Below, one piece after another: positions 15,622 to 23,637 of a stretch of 33,256 nt of DNA. Source of the DNA: Amycolatopsis coloradensis (GTDB lineage Bacteria > Actinomycetota > Actinomycetes > Mycobacteriales > Pseudonocardiaceae); NCBI RefSeq assembly GCF_037997115.1, contig NZ_CP150484.1:8145403-8178658 (forward strand), written 5' to 3'. A program made the translations under genes and the position numbers. The first letter of the stretch is position 1. The number at the start of each line of letters is the position of its first letter. The notes beneath the pieces were generated by a model that was not told the origin of the DNA, did not search any database, and saw only the letters and a program-made list of their open reading frames with translations.

Positions 15622-15682
15622 CGTGTCCCCTCATGTCGGACCCTGGAAGCCGGGGTCACCGCCACCATAACGAGGAGGCCTC
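15622..15682. promoter_or_regulatory. Divergent intergenic region of the pterin-like operon
   Basis: These 61 bases must hold the promoters of both the minus-strand operon and the plus-strand CDP-alcohol phosphotransferase. GAGGAGG at 15672-15678 is the ribosome binding site of the latter. I could not identify a confident -35/-10 pair or an operator palindrome. Confidence 0.4.
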
Positions 15683-16378
15683 GTGATCAACCCCGGAGTT
15701 TTCCTGGGGGTCCTCGTCCAGCTGGCGCTGCTGGGGACGCTGGACGCCGTCGCCGGGCTGGGCCCGCTGGGCTGGCTCGCCGGCGCGGCCTACGGCCTCG
15801 CCGTGGGCGGATTCCTGACCTACGGCCTGAACCGAAGCACCGCGCGCTCCCTAGGCCCCGCCGACGCCGTCACGCTCGGCCGGTCCGGGTTGGTCGGCTG
15901 CGTGACCGCGCTCGTCGTCGACACCGCGGGTCGGGAGATCGTCGCGATGGTCGTCCTCGCGTCGGTCGCGCTCGTCCTGGACGCCGTCGACGGCCAGGTC
16001 GCGCGCCGCACCGGGACGGCATCCCCGCTCGGCGCGCGGTTCGACATGGAGGTCGACGCGTATCTGATCCTGATCCTGAGCGTGGTCGTCGCGCAGTCGA
16101 TCGGCCCGTGGGTGCTCACGATCGGCGCGATGCGCTACGTGTTCGTCGCCGCGAGCAGGCTTTGGCCGTGGCTGAACGCGCCGCTTCCGCCGAGCATGGC
16201 GCGTAAGACGGTCGCGGCGGTTCAGGGCATTGCGCTGGTCGTGGTGGCCTCGGCGATCCTGCCGCTCTGGATGGGCTTCGTGATCACCCTGGGCGCGCTG
16301 GCGCTGCTGACGTGGTCGTTCGGGCGCGACACGTGGTGGCTGCTGGAGCAGCACGCCTTCACCGCCGCGCCGGCCTGA
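15683..16378 (+). CDS. CDP-alcohol phosphatidyltransferase-family protein
   Basis: Integral membrane transferase of 231 residues. The family signature D-x2-DG-x2-AR-x8-G-x3-D-x3-D is intact as DAVDGQVAR, then SPLGARFDMEVD, near residues 98-124. It coordinates two metal ions and activates the alcohol that attacks a CDP-linked donor. About six hydrophobic segments surround it. The GTG at 15683 has GAGGAGG five bases upstream. The usual roles are phosphatidylglycerol, phosphatidylinositol or ether-lipid headgroup synthesis. Divergence from the pterin-like operon across 61 bases raises the possibility that it attaches a lipid or alcohol to that product, but this is inference. It ends directly against the convergent tautomerase stop. 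Confidence 0.85.
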   Translation: MINPGVFLGVLVQLALLGTLDAVAGLGPLGWLAGAAYGLAVGGFLTYGLNRSTARSLGPADAVTLGRSGLVGCVTALVVDTAGREIVAMVVLASVALVLDAVDGQVARRTGTASPLGARFDMEVDAYLILILSVVVAQSIGPWVLTIGAMRYVFVAASRLWPWLNAPLPPSMARKTVAAVQGIALVVVASAILPLWMGFVITLGALALLTWSFGRDTWWLLEQHAFTAAPA

Positions 16379-16741
16379 TCACGCGTACTGTGCTTCGCCG
16401 TTCCCGATCGACCAGTTGACCGGATCGGTCTCGGTGATCATCACGAGCACGTTCCGCGGCTCGGTCCCCGAATACTCCTCGGCGAGCTCCGCGATCCGCC
16501 GGTACAGCGACTTCTTCTGCTCGTCGGTGCGCCCCTGCCGCATGGTGATCGTGATGAACACGACCCCCTCGTCGCGGTGGATCCCCAGGTAGTCGTCGTA
16601 TTTCAGAGTGCTCTGGCCGTTCAGGACCTGGAAGCGGTCGTCGGCCGGGATACCGAGCGTCTCGACCATCGCGTCGTGGACGGCGTTGCCGAGGGCTTCG
16701 AGCTTGTCGGTCCCGATGGCGTCGATACGGACGAAGGGCAT
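16379..16741 (-). CDS. Tautomerase-family protein
   Basis: Protein of 120 residues beginning MPFVRIDAIG. Pro2 is the N-terminal catalytic proline typical of 4-oxalocrotonate tautomerase/MSAD-like enzymes after Met removal. The length is about double that of a 4-OT monomer, in the range of longer tautomerase-family members. Late residues RQGRTDEQKKSLYRRIAELAEE and EPRNVLVMITETDPVNWSIGNGEAQYA match the family's second half. It follows the TetR regulator with one base between stop and start, so the pair is an operon and the tautomerase is probably controlled by it. Substrate unknown; detoxification of a small carbonyl compound is plausible. Confidence 0.85.
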   Translation of the reverse strand: MPFVRIDAIGTDKLEALGNAVHDAMVETLGIPADDRFQVLNGQSTLKYDDYLGIHRDEGVVFITITMRQGRTDEQKKSLYRRIAELAEEYSGTEPRNVLVMITETDPVNWSIGNGEAQYA

Positions 16742-16742
16742 G

Positions 16743-17306
16743 TCAGGTCTCCTTGGTGGCGAGCAGGCCGAGGGCGCCGTCGACGGCTTTCGCGAACACT
16801 TCCGGGGAGCCTGCGGCGCGGGCGAGGATGTAGCCGCCCTGCAGCACCGCGACCAGCGCGGTCGCCGTGGCGAGCGGATCGAGTTCGGCGTCGAGTTCAC
16901 CGGCCGTGCGGCCCTCGCCGAGCAACTCGGCGAGGCGACCGGTGAGCCAGCCGAAGAACTCTTCGACCGGCTTGCGCAGATCCGCGTCGGCCATCACGTC
17001 GGGATCCTGGGCGAGCCTGCCGACCGGGCAGCCCTTGAGCACGTCGCGCTCACGGCGCAGGTAGACGGTGACACGCTCGACGACCGAGCCGGGCGCGGAG
17101 AACTCGGCCTCCGCCCTGGCACGCAGATCGTCGGCGCTGCGGGCGAGCGCGGCGAGCGCGAGTTCGGACTTGCCCTGGAAGTGGTGGTACATGCTGCCCT
17201 GGCCGGCGCCGGAGCGTTCCTGGATCGCCTTCGGGCTGGTGCCGACGTAGCCGCGCTCCCACAGGAGCTCACGAGTGCTCTCGATGAGCCTTTCCCTCTT
17301 GTCCAC
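16743..17306 (-). CDS. TetR-family transcriptional regulator
   Basis: Repressor-type regulator of 187 residues. The N-terminal helix-turn-helix is recognisable: RERLIESTRELLWERGYVGTS, then PKAIQERSGAGQGSMYHHFQGKSELALAAL. The C-terminal half is a helical ligand domain. I choose GTG 17306 (VDKRERLIES). ATG 17321, five codons earlier, lies inside the operator palindrome and is the main alternative. No Shine-Dalgarno precedes either, so the message may be leaderless. The tautomerase gene follows after one base. Autoregulation through the palindrome at 17316-17333 is likely. Ligand unknown. Confidence 0.9.
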   Translation of the reverse strand: MDKRERLIESTRELLWERGYVGTSPKAIQERSGAGQGSMYHHFQGKSELALAALARSADDLRARAEAEFSAPGSVVERVTVYLRRERDVLKGCPVGRLAQDPDVMADADLRKPVEEFFGWLTGRLAELLGEGRTAGELDAELDPLATATALVAVLQGGYILARAAGSPEVFAKAVDGALGLLATKET

Positions 17307-17315
17307 GACCAGACC

Positions 17316-17333
17316 GTACATACTAGTAGGTAC
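17316..17333. promoter_or_regulatory. Probable TetR operator palindrome
   Basis: GTACATACTAGTAGGTAC is an 18-base palindrome with a single mismatched pair, centred on ACTAGT. It lies just upstream of the TetR start and overlaps the alternative ATG at 17321. Position and symmetry fit an autoregulatory operator. Confidence 0.6.
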
Positions 17334-17356
17334 AGTGAGCAAGCCGGAGGCGGGCG

Positions 17357-17373
17357 AGCAAGGGACCTTTGCT
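17357..17373. repeat. Short inverted repeat AGCAAGGG-A-CCTTTGCT
   Basis: Eight-base arms with one mismatch around a single base, in the 135-base gap between the TetR operator and the end of the Rv1733c-like gene. A similar element is at 22822-22839. The rest of the gap shows no gene. Confidence 0.4.
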
Positions 17374-17468
17374 ACCACTTTCGCGCTTATCCGCTCGGCT
17401 CAGCCGAGGAAACTCGACCTTCACACCCAAGTCCAAGCCGCAACCAGTCGATTAAACGCGCCACATCC

Positions 17469-18065
17469 TCAGGACCGCGAGTCCTGCCCGAACCGTTCCC
17501 ACTCCCGGTCCCAGGCCGCCCACCGCGCCCGGTTCAGCAGGCGCCGCGCGACCAGATACCCCGCGGCCAGCAGCGCCACCGCGGCCAGCCACACCCCCAC
17601 CCCGACGCCGATCCCCGTACTGGTCGCGTCCATCGGCAGCACCGGCGGCTCGACCATGGCACCGGCCTCGTCGAGCCACACCGTCACCGCGTCCCCCGCC
17701 GAAGCGCCGAGGTCGGCGGCGACTGGCGCCTCCCGGAATCCCCCATCCGGCAACGCCCACCGCGCCGGCACCGAAGCCGTCTCCGCGGAAGGCGTCCCGT
17801 CGACGCCGATACGCGCCGGCGGCGCGTCCTCGAGCAGGAAAGCGGTCGTCGAGTGACGCGAAGCCGTCTCAAGAGCCGAGCGCGCCATCATGGTCGCGTA
17901 GGTCTCCGAACCGGCCGCCGCGGCCAGCGGTACACCGAGCAGCGCCGCCACGAGGCCGCCGACGAGGATCGCCGCCTCGATCCGGTCGGGGATCCGGGCC
18001 AGCGGGTTCCGGCCGAGATGGATCCGGCGCCACAGGAACACGAGCCACACGACGGCCTCCTTCAC
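17469..18065 (-). CDS. Rv1733c-family membrane protein
   Basis: Membrane protein of 198 residues with two transmembrane segments. The first, near residues 31-52 (AAILVGGLVAALLGVPLAAAAG), is followed by a loop of about 100 residues (ETYATMMARSALETA..., ending VTVWLDEAGAMVEPP) that is probably extracytoplasmic. The second is near 150-172. A basic C-terminal tail follows (RRLLNRARWAAWDREWERFG). This layout, with the N-terminal WRRxHLGRNPLARIPDRIEA, matches actinobacterial Rv1733c-like proteins, common paralogs of unknown function. The GTG at 18065 is preceded by GGTGGGGG. It stands alone. Confidence 0.75.
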   Translation of the reverse strand: MKEAVVWLVFLWRRIHLGRNPLARIPDRIEAAILVGGLVAALLGVPLAAAAGSETYATMMARSALETASRHSTTAFLLEDAPPARIGVDGTPSAETASVPARWALPDGGFREAPVAADLGASAGDAVTVWLDEAGAMVEPPVLPMDATSTGIGVGVGVWLAAVALLAAGYLVARRLLNRARWAAWDREWERFGQDSRS

Positions 18066-18169
18066 CGGCCCCCACCGACAAGACTGCGCCGGAAAGAACC
18101 GGGGCGACAGGAGGCTTTGGTCCCGTCAGCGGCTCTCACCCAGGACCACGTACGCGGCGGCCGCCCGGT

Positions 18170-18937
18170 TCATCGCACGACGTGTTCGTACGCGCACCTC
18201 AGGTCCTCGACCCGGCCCGGCGGCGCGACCAGCGGCCCTTTCGCCCAATCGCAGCCGAGTTCGTGCAAGACCTGCAGCTGTCGCGCGGTTTCGACCCCTT
18301 CGGCGACCACCACGAGGTCGACGGCGTGCGCCATCGCCATGATCCCGGCGACGATCGGCTCGGCGTCGCTCGACCTGCCGAGATCGGCCACGAACGACCG
18401 GTCGATCTCGATCACGTTCAGATCGAGCCGGCACAGCTGGGCGAGCGAGGAATACCCGGCACCGAACCGTTCCGCGGTCACCCGCACCCCGGTCTTCCGC
18501 AGCGCGTCGACCGCGTCGGCCGCGTCCTTCAGCGCCGTCTCGTCGACGTCGAAGCTCAGGTCCCGCGGCCCCAGCCCCGCTGCTTCCAGGGTTGTCTGGA
18601 CCACTTGCAGCAACGTGGGATCGCCCAGTTGGCGGGCCGAAAGACTCACATTCACATTACAGTGCACACCATGATCGGCACGCCATCGAGAGATCTCGCG
18701 GGCGGCCTTGGCGAGGACCTCCGCCCCGATGACCGTCAAAAGATCGCCGTCGTCGGCGATCTCGGCCAATTCCGCCGGATCGATCGGTCCGCGCTCCGGG
18801 TGAGCCCAACAGGACTTCGCCTTCACCGCGACCATGTCACCGGTCCGCAAATCGACGACGGGCTGATAAACGGTCTCGACCAGGCCTTCGGCGACGGCGT
18901 TGCGCAGATCCTGTTCCAGCGCGAAACGGTCTTGGAC
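18170..18937 (-). pseudogene. Orphaned degenerate EAL domain, cut off by in-frame TGA
   Basis: Right after the TGA that ends the PAS-GGDEF frame, the same frame continues VQDRFALEQDLRNAVAEG... and into a full-length EAL-type domain of about 250 residues. The only ATG starts (18850 and later) are inside the domain, so it is unlikely to be translated well alone. Catalytic positions are also lost: the EAL motif reads KAK (VAVKAKSCW), the DDFGTGYSS loop reads ERFGAGYSS, and KIDRSF reads EIDRSF. EGVET remains. It was probably a non-catalytic, perhaps c-di-GMP-sensing or purely structural, domain before being separated. Readthrough of the TGA or a sequencing error are alternatives. Confidence 0.7.
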
Positions 18938-20746
18938 TCATTTCCGCATGATCGGCGCATAGAACGCATATCGCCCCGGCCCGAATGTCTTGGCCTGATA
19001 CATCGCCAAATCGGCGTCTTCCAGCAATTCGTCGGCACTGCGCCGATCACCAGGTTTGGCGATCACTATTCCAATACTCGTATTTATATGCAGTTCGCGG
19101 CCGTGCACGGTGAGCGATTCGGCGAGCCGCCGCTGGAGGTGGTCGGCCAGCGCCCGCACCTCGGCGGCTTCGGTATAACCGGTGGTGATGACCAGGAACT
19201 CGTCCCCGCCGAGCCGTCCGACAAGGTCCGAAGGCCCGGCGGCGGCCCGCAGCCGGTCGCCGATGATGCGCAGCACCTGGTCGCCGACGGTATGACCGAG
19301 CGAATCATTGATGATCTTGAACTTGTCGAGGTCGATGAACATCACGGTGGTCGTATGCGCCGGATCGGCGTTCGTGCGGCGCAGGTGGTTCAGCGCGAGC
19401 GTGCGGTTCGCGAGCCTGGTCAGCGGATCATGGGTGGCCTCGTAGGCCAGCCGTTCGCTGATCGCCCGCCGCTCGGTGATGTCGGCGAAGGACGTCAGCA
19501 CGGAGGGCACGCTCTGCCCCGGCGCCATCAGCGGACCGGAGGTCAGCGAAAGCCATCGGTGCGCGCCGTCCCGCCGCCGCACCTGCACGACCCGCCCGGT
19601 CTCGACCTTCCCGGAACGCCGCACCCGCGCGGACGGCAGATCGTCGACGGGTACCGGGACGCCGTGTTCGTCGTGCAGCCGCAACGTCCGGCTCTCCAGG
19701 CCGACCAGGGAACCCGGCGGCACCCCGGCGATGCGGTGCGCCGCGGAGTTCGCCAGTTCGATCCGGCCGCCGGGGCCGACCAGCAGCACCCCTTCGTCGA
19801 GGGTCTCGACTACGGTGGCGAATTCGGCCTCGGCCCGGCGCTGCGCGGTCTCGTCGGCGCACAGCAGCACGTAACCGTCGAACATCTCGGCCGCGGAGAC
19901 CCGCACCGCCAGCGCCGTGCCGTCGGCGCTGTAATGCGTGGCCTGCACGACACCGCCCGACGCGACGACCTGCCGCGGGCTCATCGGCGCGCCGACGACC
20001 TCGGCCACCGGAACCCCGATGACCTGGTCGAGATCATGGCCGTAAACGGCCTCGGCCGCCGGATTCCAGCTCGTCACCAGCCCGTCGGGAGAGGTCGCGA
20101 TGATCGCGTCGCTCGCGTGGCCGACCAGCGCGGCCTGGAACCGCAGACCGGCCTCGGCCGCCTTCTGCGTGGTCAGGTCGCGCATGATCACCTGGTACGC
20201 GGGCTTGCCCTCCCATGTCGTGAGCACCGCCTGCGATTCGACGGTGACACGCCTGCCCTGCAGGGTCCGCAGCGTCATCTCCGTCGGCTCGCTGAACGAG
20301 CCGGGCGAGACCAGCGAGCCGATCCGCGCCAGCAGTGCGTCCTGCGAGCCGACGTCGACCAGATCGGTGATGTGCATCCCGATGATCTCGGTCGACACCT
20401 TCGCGCCCACGAACCGCATCGTGGCCGAGTTCACAAAGACGACTTTGCCCCGCTGATGGACACAGATCCCGTAAGGGCTCGCCTCCACCATCGTGAGATA
20501 TTGCGTCCCCAATGCGCCACCATCGGAATTTTGCTCCAAAAGGCGGTACCCCTGACCGAGAAAGGTGAGCGCGGGTTCGCCACGCTGATCCCTCTCGGTG
20601 GACAACTCGGTCAGCAGACGGACGAGCGACGCGTGCCGGTCGGTTTTTCCCACCGTGCGGGTCGCGGTGCCGTTCGCTGGCGAGGAATCCTGATCCGAGG
20701 GCCGGTGGGTGTCGGAAGTCCCACCGTCGAGATCGTCAGGATCCAT
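18938..20746 (-). CDS. PAS-PAS-PAS-GGDEF diguanylate cyclase, truncated before EAL domain
   Basis: Signalling protein of about 602 residues that should make cyclic di-GMP from two GTP. An N-terminal variable region is followed by three PAS-like sensor domains, roughly residues 75-180, 185-300 and 305-425. The junctions are VIMRDLTTQKAAEAG, CADETAQRRAEAEF and SFADITERRAISERL. The GGDEF domain starts at THDPLTRLANR and has the intact signature GRLGGDEF (513-517). The product-inhibition RxxD site is not kept (GPSD). The frame stops at TGA 18940-18938, and an EAL domain continues in the same frame. ATG 20746 is preferred over TTG 20755 because AGGGGG lies 10 bases before it. No membrane segment, so cytoplasmic. 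Confidence 0.85.
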   Translation of the reverse strand: MDPDDLDGGTSDTHRPSDQDSSPANGTATRTVGKTDRHASLVRLLTELSTERDQRGEPALTFLGQGYRLLEQNSDGGALGTQYLTMVEASPYGICVHQRGKVVFVNSATMRFVGAKVSTEIIGMHITDLVDVGSQDALLARIGSLVSPGSFSEPTEMTLRTLQGRRVTVESQAVLTTWEGKPAYQVIMRDLTTQKAAEAGLRFQAALVGHASDAIIATSPDGLVTSWNPAAEAVYGHDLDQVIGVPVAEVVGAPMSPRQVVASGGVVQATHYSADGTALAVRVSAAEMFDGYVLLCADETAQRRAEAEFATVVETLDEGVLLVGPGGRIELANSAAHRIAGVPPGSLVGLESRTLRLHDEHGVPVPVDDLPSARVRRSGKVETGRVVQVRRRDGAHRWLSLTSGPLMAPGQSVPSVLTSFADITERRAISERLAYEATHDPLTRLANRTLALNHLRRTNADPAHTTTVMFIDLDKFKIINDSLGHTVGDQVLRIIGDRLRAAAGPSDLVGRLGGDEFLVITTGYTEAAEVRALADHLQRRLAESLTVHGRELHINTSIGIVIAKPGDRRSADELLEDADLAMYQAKTFGPGRYAFYAPIMRK

Positions 20747-20880
20747 CTGATCCAAACCCCCTACTCGACTGATGTAGCTTCCGATTAGATCACTAAAACG
20801 ACGTAGCCGTCCTCCCCGGACAGCTGATCGGTGCGGCTATTCCACCCCAGCGTTGACTGAATGTAGTTGAAGGGAAACAC

Positions 20881-22032
20881 GTGCGGAGCAAAACAGACAT
20901 CTGCGGCATCGGCGCCGTAACCGCCTACGGCTGGGGGCGCGAATCGCTGTGGGAAGGCCTGGCGAGCGGCGTCCCCTGTGCCCAATTCGCCGACGGCTTC
21001 GGGGAAACCCCGGATCAGCCGGGTTGGGTCGCCCACGTCCCCCAGGGCGGACGGGACAGGGACGGCAGCCTGCACGCGCGCGCCCTGCTCGCCGCGGCGC
21101 GGGAAGCGATCGAAGACGCCGGAGCGCGAGGCTGGACGCCAGGGCGCCGGGTCGGCGTCATCTCCGGCGGCGTCCGCGAGGACCTGCGCACCTGGGACCG
21201 GCTCACCGAGATGGGCGAGCAGCTCATGTACCGGCGTGAATTCATCGGCATGATGCCCTCGACCCCGATCGCCACCCTCATGGCGGAGTTCGGTTTCCAC
21301 GGCCCTTCCATGGCCACGTCCGCGATGTGCGCGACCGGCAGCGCCGCGGTGCTCACCGCGAAGATGTGGCTGGACGCCGGCATGGCCGACGACGTGGTCG
21401 TGGTCACCACGGATCTGTCCGCGACCAGGCCGATGGTGCGCAACTTCGTGCACTGCGGGGTGGCGGTCACCGACGTGCCCCCGCTCGAGGCGTGCCGTCC
21501 TTTCCAAGAGGGCACAAGGGGTTTCACCTTCTCCGAGGCCGCGGTCGCGGTGGTGCTGACCCAGCGGAAGACCGAGTCGTACGCGACGCTCCGAGGCGGC
21601 GCCATGACCCACGAGGCGCACAACGCGATGGCTCTCGACCCCGATCCGACGAACGCGGTCGCGGCGGTGACCGGGGCGCTGGAGAACGCGAACGCCGCGC
21701 CGTCCGACGTCCGTTACCTGAACGCGCACGGGACGGGCACGAAACTCTGCCACCGCACGGAATCCCAGATCCTCGAAGCGGTCTTCCCCAAGGAGACCGA
21801 GATCTACTCGATCAAACCGCTGACCGGGCACAGCCAGTCGGGCAGCGCGCTGACCGAGATCGCGGCGATCTGCCTCGCGGCGGAGCGGGACCTGGTCCCG
21901 GCGCCGAAACCGGTGGCTGAAGGGCATTCGCAGCTGATGGATGGGCCGTCCCGCCCGGAAAGCGGGCTCACCGTCAAGACGTCGATCGGGATGGGCGGTT
22001 ACGTCGCGGCTGTCGTACTGGAGACCGCCTAG
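20881..22032 (+). CDS. Stand-alone beta-ketoacyl synthase-family protein
   Basis: Ketosynthase-fold protein of 383 residues, slightly short for a KAS II. The Cys-His-His triad looks complete: TSAMCATGSAAV (Cys near 155), NAHGTGTKLCH (first His near 282) and KPLTGHSQSGSALTE (second His near 318). The N-terminus ICGIGAVTAYGWG is typical. The GTG at 20881 has GAAGGGA upstream. No acyl carrier protein, ketoreductase, acyltransferase or other synthase gene is adjacent, so it is an orphan. It may condense an acyl chain supplied elsewhere or serve a small lipid pathway. A divergent diguanylate cyclase gene shares the 134-base upstream region. Confidence 0.87.
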   Translation: MRSKTDICGIGAVTAYGWGRESLWEGLASGVPCAQFADGFGETPDQPGWVAHVPQGGRDRDGSLHARALLAAAREAIEDAGARGWTPGRRVGVISGGVREDLRTWDRLTEMGEQLMYRREFIGMMPSTPIATLMAEFGFHGPSMATSAMCATGSAAVLTAKMWLDAGMADDVVVVTTDLSATRPMVRNFVHCGVAVTDVPPLEACRPFQEGTRGFTFSEAAVAVVLTQRKTESYATLRGGAMTHEAHNAMALDPDPTNAVAAVTGALENANAAPSDVRYLNAHGTGTKLCHRTESQILEAVFPKETEIYSIKPLTGHSQSGSALTEIAAICLAAERDLVPAPKPVAEGHSQLMDGPSRPESGLTVKTSIGMGGYVAAVVLETA

Positions 22033-22141
22033 CGAGCAATTCGATAACACACGGTCTCAACGTCGTCACGAACCGTCATTTCCGGTGCTCAGGTGGTCAA
22101 TACTTCCCAGTAGCGACAACGCACCGAGCACGGAGGCGACC

Positions 22142-22807
22142 ATGAGCCCGCGAACGGCGACCGACAACCTCGTCCACAACTACCTGTTCTTGCGGCGTGC
22201 CGTAGGTTTCCTCGGGATCGGGCTGCCCTTCGTGCTGGTCTTCGGGAAAATGGTCGTCGACGGCGGCGGCCTGCTCAACTCGATCAGCGGGTACTACTAC
22301 TCGGGAATGCGGGACGTCTGGGTCGGTGTCATGTGCGCCATCGGCGTCTTCCTGTTGTCCTATCGGGGTTACGGCCGGGTCGACGACATCGCCGGCAACA
22401 TCGCGGCCGTGGCCGCCGTCGGGGTGGCGCTCTTCCCCACGACACCGGCGAACGGCGACCGCACGGACGAGATCGTCGGTTTGCTGCACCTCGGCTTCGC
22501 CGCGGTCTTCTTCCTCACCTTGGCGTTCTTCTGCATCGTGCTGTTCACCAAGTCGGACAAGGAGATCCCGGATGCCCGCAAACCCGCGCGGAACCAGCTG
22601 TACGTCGCGTCCGGCGTGATCATGCTGGTGTGTCTGGCGTTGATCGTGCTGTGCGGGCTGGTCTTCGACGACCTGACGAAGGATCTCTACCCGGCGCTGT
22701 GGCTGGAGTCGGTCGCGATCCTCGCGTTCGGTGTCGCGTGGCTCACCAAGGGCGGGACGCTGCTGCCGGACAAGCCGGTGACGGCGGGGACCCGGGTGAC
22801 CGCCTGA
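22142..22807 (+). CDS. DUF998-like integral membrane protein
   Basis: Membrane protein of 221 residues with about six hydrophobic segments. The sequence GYYYSGMRDVWVGVMCAIGVFLLSYRGYG near residues 48-76 and DDIAGNIAAVAAVGVALFPTTP resemble DUF998-type proteins of unknown function. GGAGG precedes ATG 22142 at the proper distance. Its gene follows the ketosynthase after a 109-base gap in which I see no feature. No catalytic motif is evident. Confidence 0.65.
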   Translation: MSPRTATDNLVHNYLFLRRAVGFLGIGLPFVLVFGKMVVDGGGLLNSISGYYYSGMRDVWVGVMCAIGVFLLSYRGYGRVDDIAGNIAAVAAVGVALFPTTPANGDRTDEIVGLLHLGFAAVFFLTLAFFCIVLFTKSDKEIPDARKPARNQLYVASGVIMLVCLALIVLCGLVFDDLTKDLYPALWLESVAILAFGVAWLTKGGTLLPDKPVTAGTRVTA

Positions 22808-22821
22808 CCTGCGCCGGTGAA

Positions 22822-22839
22822 GGTAAAGGAACCTTTGCC
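22822..22839. repeat. Short inverted repeat GGTAAAGG-AA-CCTTTGCC
   Basis: Eight-base arms with one G-T type mismatch and a two-base loop, 14 bases after the membrane-protein stop. It resembles the element at 17357-17373 and could act as a weak terminator. Confidence 0.4.
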
Positions 22840-22862
22840 GTCGGCCGGGTCGTTGAGGCCTT

Positions 22863-23489
22863 ATGACCGATCGCATAGCACTCCGCCTCGGCCGCCGCGA
22901 CCTGCTGGTGGTCGCGGGGATTCCCGGGGCCGGCAAGACCACCCTGCTGTCCCGGGCGGCGACCGGAGCCCTACCGGTGCTCGACTCCGATCAGGTCCGC
23001 GCGCGGCTGCGCGAACGGCTGCCGTCCGCGCTGCCGTACCGGTTCTACCGGCCGGTGGTCCACCTGTGGCATCGCGCGCGGGTCGTCCGGTTCGCACTGG
23101 CCGACGGGGGACCGCTCATCGTGCACGAGCCCTCGACCCGCGCGACGACCCGCGGGCTGCTGGCCCTGCTCGGCCTGGTGAGCCGCCGCCCGGTCCGGTT
23201 GCTGTGGCTTGACGTCACCCCGGAGGACGCCCGCGCGGGCCAAGTCGCGCGCGGGCGCGTCATCCGGCGGCACTCGTTCGCCCGCCACGTCAAGAGGGCC
23301 GAGAAGGTGCGCCGGGCCCTACGCGACGGCTGGGTGCCGTCAGGCTGGCACGGCGCGCGGATGGTGACCCGCGAGGCCACCGGGGCGCTGCGCTTCGTCA
23401 CCGAGGAGGAGCCGGGGAGAGACCGCTCAGGCGACGTCCGGCTCCTTCGCGTCGAGCGGCCCGCGGCACCCGCCGTCCGCGCCGGCTAG
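22863..23489 (+). CDS. P-loop ATPase, small-kinase-like
   Basis: Protein of 208 residues with a clear Walker A motif, VAGIPGAGKTTLLSRA, at residues 17-32. LDSDQVRARLRERL follows in the position of a kinase acceptor region. The next hydrophobic strand, PLIVHEPSTRATTRGLL, is the Walker B-like element. The Arg-rich stretch RGRVIRRHSFARHVKRAEKVRRALRDGW would form a lid. Size and order resemble AAA_33/zeta-toxin-like or gluconate-kinase-like small-molecule kinases. No antitoxin-like partner is seen. Substrate unknown. The ATG at 22863 follows TTGAGGCCTT with only weak ribosome binding complementarity. Confidence 0.75.
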   Translation: MTDRIALRLGRRDLLVVAGIPGAGKTTLLSRAATGALPVLDSDQVRARLRERLPSALPYRFYRPVVHLWHRARVVRFALADGGPLIVHEPSTRATTRGLLALLGLVSRRPVRLLWLDVTPEDARAGQVARGRVIRRHSFARHVKRAEKVRRALRDGWVPSGWHGARMVTREATGALRFVTEEEPGRDRSGDVRLLRVERPAAPAVRAG

Positions 23490-23590
23490 CGGTTCCGGCT
23501 CGGGGTTCGTCCGCGGGCACGGGACGGTTCGGGTGCGGGTTCTTCGGCGTCCAGCGGATGCGTATCGGCATCGTCGTTCGTCCTTTCCAC
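23486..23590 (-). CDS. Possible 34-residue protein, acidic then basic
   Basis: A GTG-started frame in the 148-base space between the kinase-like and PobA-like genes. It reads VERTNDDADTHPLDAEEPAP and ends in a basic Arg/Pro-rich tail, overlapping the kinase stop by four bases. Composition is protein-like but no convincing ribosome binding site is present. It may be chance coding. Confidence 0.22.
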   Translation of the reverse strand: MERTNDDADTHPLDAEEPAPEPSRARGRTPSRNR

Positions 23591-23637
23591 TCCGCGAAGC
23601 CCTCTGCACCGGGATACGGACGCGACGAGCGATCGGT

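Noticed and set aside
18823..19050. 75-codon minus-strand frame at the GGDEF/EAL junction
   Set aside because: Out of frame with both domains and without motifs. The junction is explained by an in-frame TGA, not a frameshift.
18182..20788. 868-codon plus-strand open frame opposite the PAS-GGDEF and EAL regions
   Set aside because: Low-complexity His/Arg/Asp-rich shadow. The minus strand carries clear PAS, GGDEF and EAL motifs.
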